Source: CAYGJN01 sp964350135 (lineage in GTDB: Bacteria; Bdellovibrionota; Bacteriovoracia; Bacteriovoracales; Bacteriovoracaceae). Taken from it: a stretch of 7,081 bases of DNA. Both the position numbers and the translations under genes were made by a program. Shown here piece by piece: positions 6,858 through 7,081 of this stretch. How positions within the stretch are numbered: position 1 is the stretch's first letter; each line of letters opens with the position of its first letter. The notes beneath the pieces are model-generated. The model saw nothing but the letters and a program-made list of their open reading frames with translations, was not told the origin of the DNA and did no database searches. The stretch lies in contig CAYGJN010000120.1 in NCBI GenBank assembly GCA_964350135.1, forward strand, positions 1 to 7,081. The letters run 5' to 3'.

Positions 6858-6877
6858 GCTATTCAAACACTTATAAT
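6849..6877 (+). promoter_or_regulatory. Promoter for the lysine-rich gene
   Basis: A perfect TATAAT at 6872-6877 is preceded by TTAAAA at 6849-6854 (four of six -35 consensus bases) with a 17-bp spacer. The promoter spans the stop codon of the acyl-CoA dehydrogenase gene, and transcription would begin near 6884. This suggests the lysine-rich gene is transcribed independently of the fatty-acid operon. Confidence 0.5.
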
Positions 6878-6953
6878 TTTGTTAGTTTGTCCACTCCATT
6901 AACTTTTGTGTGAAGTGTTAGAAATGGGCATTAAAAAGATTGTTAAGTCTGTC

Positions 6954-6957
6954 GGAG
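6954..6957 (+). promoter_or_regulatory. Ribosome binding site that favours the 6966 start
   Basis: GGAG is placed eight bases before the ATG at 6966. The in-frame alternative ATG at 6924 has only GAAGTGTTAGAA upstream, with no clear Shine-Dalgarno core. This decides the start in favour of 6966. Confidence 0.5.
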
Positions 6958-6965
6958 ATATCCTC

Positions 6966-7081
6966 ATGGCCAAAAAGACCAAGAAGAAAAAAGTAACTAA
7001 AAAAACTGCTAAGAAAAAAGTTGCTAAAAAGACTGCTAAGAAAAAAGTTGCTAAAAAGACTGATAAGAAAAATGGTGCCAA
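6966..7081 (+). CDS. Lysine-rich repeat protein, N-terminal part (histone H1-like or Lys-rich extension of a larger protein)
   Basis: Only the first 38 codons are in the window; the gene continues to the right. It begins MAKKTKKKK and continues as a 9-residue repeat with consensus TAKKKVAKK, so more than half of the residues are lysine and the rest mostly Ala, Thr and Val. Such sequences occur in bacterial histone H1-like DNA-binding proteins and as N-terminal extensions of other nucleic-acid or RNA-polymerase-binding proteins (for example DksA/TraR-type zinc-finger proteins). The window cannot tell which. The ATG at 6966 is preceded by GGAG (6954-6957) with an 8-base spacer. The same frame is open further up to an ATG at 6924, which would add 14 residues (MGIKKIVKSVGDIL) but lacks a good ribosome binding site. 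The antisense frame here, rich in Phe, Leu and Ala, is a shadow of the repeat. Confidence 0.72.
   Translation, partial: MAKKTKKKKVTKKTAKKKVAKKTAKKKVAKKTDKKNGA
6978..7081 (+). repeat. 27-bp in-frame tandem repeat encoding TAKKKVAKK
   Basis: Four consecutive 27-bp units are seen: 6978-7004 (diverged, TKKKKVTKK), 7005-7031 and 7032-7058 (identical base for base, TAKKKVAKK), and 7059 onward (diverged, beginning TDKKNGA and cut by the window edge). The identity of the two central units points to recent duplication or ongoing slippage, so the copy number may vary between strains. Confidence 0.85.

Noticed and set aside
7005..7058. The two identical repeat units as a possible CRISPR array
   Set aside because: The units are directly adjacent with no spacers and keep the reading frame, so this is an in-gene protein repeat.
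6899..7081. A minus-strand frame encoding a hydrophobic FLAVFLATF repeat resembling membrane segments
   Set aside because: It is the reverse complement of the lysine-codon repeat. The plus strand has a promoter, a ribosome binding site and a sensible start.

Overview
The window is AT-rich (about one third G+C by eye) bacterial chromosome, densely packed with mostly housekeeping genes. Several things together suggest a Bdellovibrionota-type predator relative, most likely the Bacteriovorax/Halobacteriovorax side: the low G+C, an lptE-like / holA-like / rpsT block, an HD-GYP protein with its own N-terminal domain, a DciA-like DUF721 protein, and a strongly lysine-repeat-rich small basic protein. 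This assignment is inference from gene content and style, not a database match.

Layout from left to right. (1) Positions 2-778 hold the 3' part of a gene I do not recognise. It overlaps by 19 bp a small TrmN6-like N6-adenine methyltransferase (760-1356). (2) A DUF721/DciA-like gene on the minus strand (1315-1833) converges on the methyltransferase and overlaps it by 42 bp. (3) A very good sigma70-type promoter (TTGAAA-16-TATAAT, 1823-1850) starts inside the DUF721 coding region. It drives a rightward cluster: HD-GYP protein (1880-2833), LptE-like lipoprotein (2861-3517), and HolA-like DNA polymerase III delta subunit (3507-4448). (4) rpsT (ribosomal protein S20, minus, 4474-4722) converges on holA. 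A perfect 8-bp stem that overlaps the holA stop codon sits between them. (5) A rightward two-gene fatty-acid operon follows: 3-hydroxybutyryl-CoA dehydrogenase (4883-5737) and a short-chain acyl-CoA dehydrogenase (5727-6857), overlapping by 11 bp. (6) A fresh promoter at the end of the acyl-CoA dehydrogenase gene leads to the start of a lysine-rich protein built on a 9-residue repeat. It runs off the right edge.

Functionally the window mixes DNA replication (HolA, and DciA if that assignment holds), translation (S20, tRNA methylation), outer-membrane LPS assembly (LptE), cyclic-di-GMP-type signalling (HD-GYP) and beta-oxidation or short-chain acyl-CoA metabolism. No mobile element, CRISPR array, tRNA or rRNA gene was seen, and I found no convincing new multi-gene system. 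The most interesting items are the altered metal-ligand position in the HD-GYP protein, the lysine-repeat protein at the right edge, and the unrecognised gene at the left edge. No gene-free stretch exceeds 300 bases; the longest, 4723-4882, holds the probable rpsT promoter and the hbd ribosome binding site.
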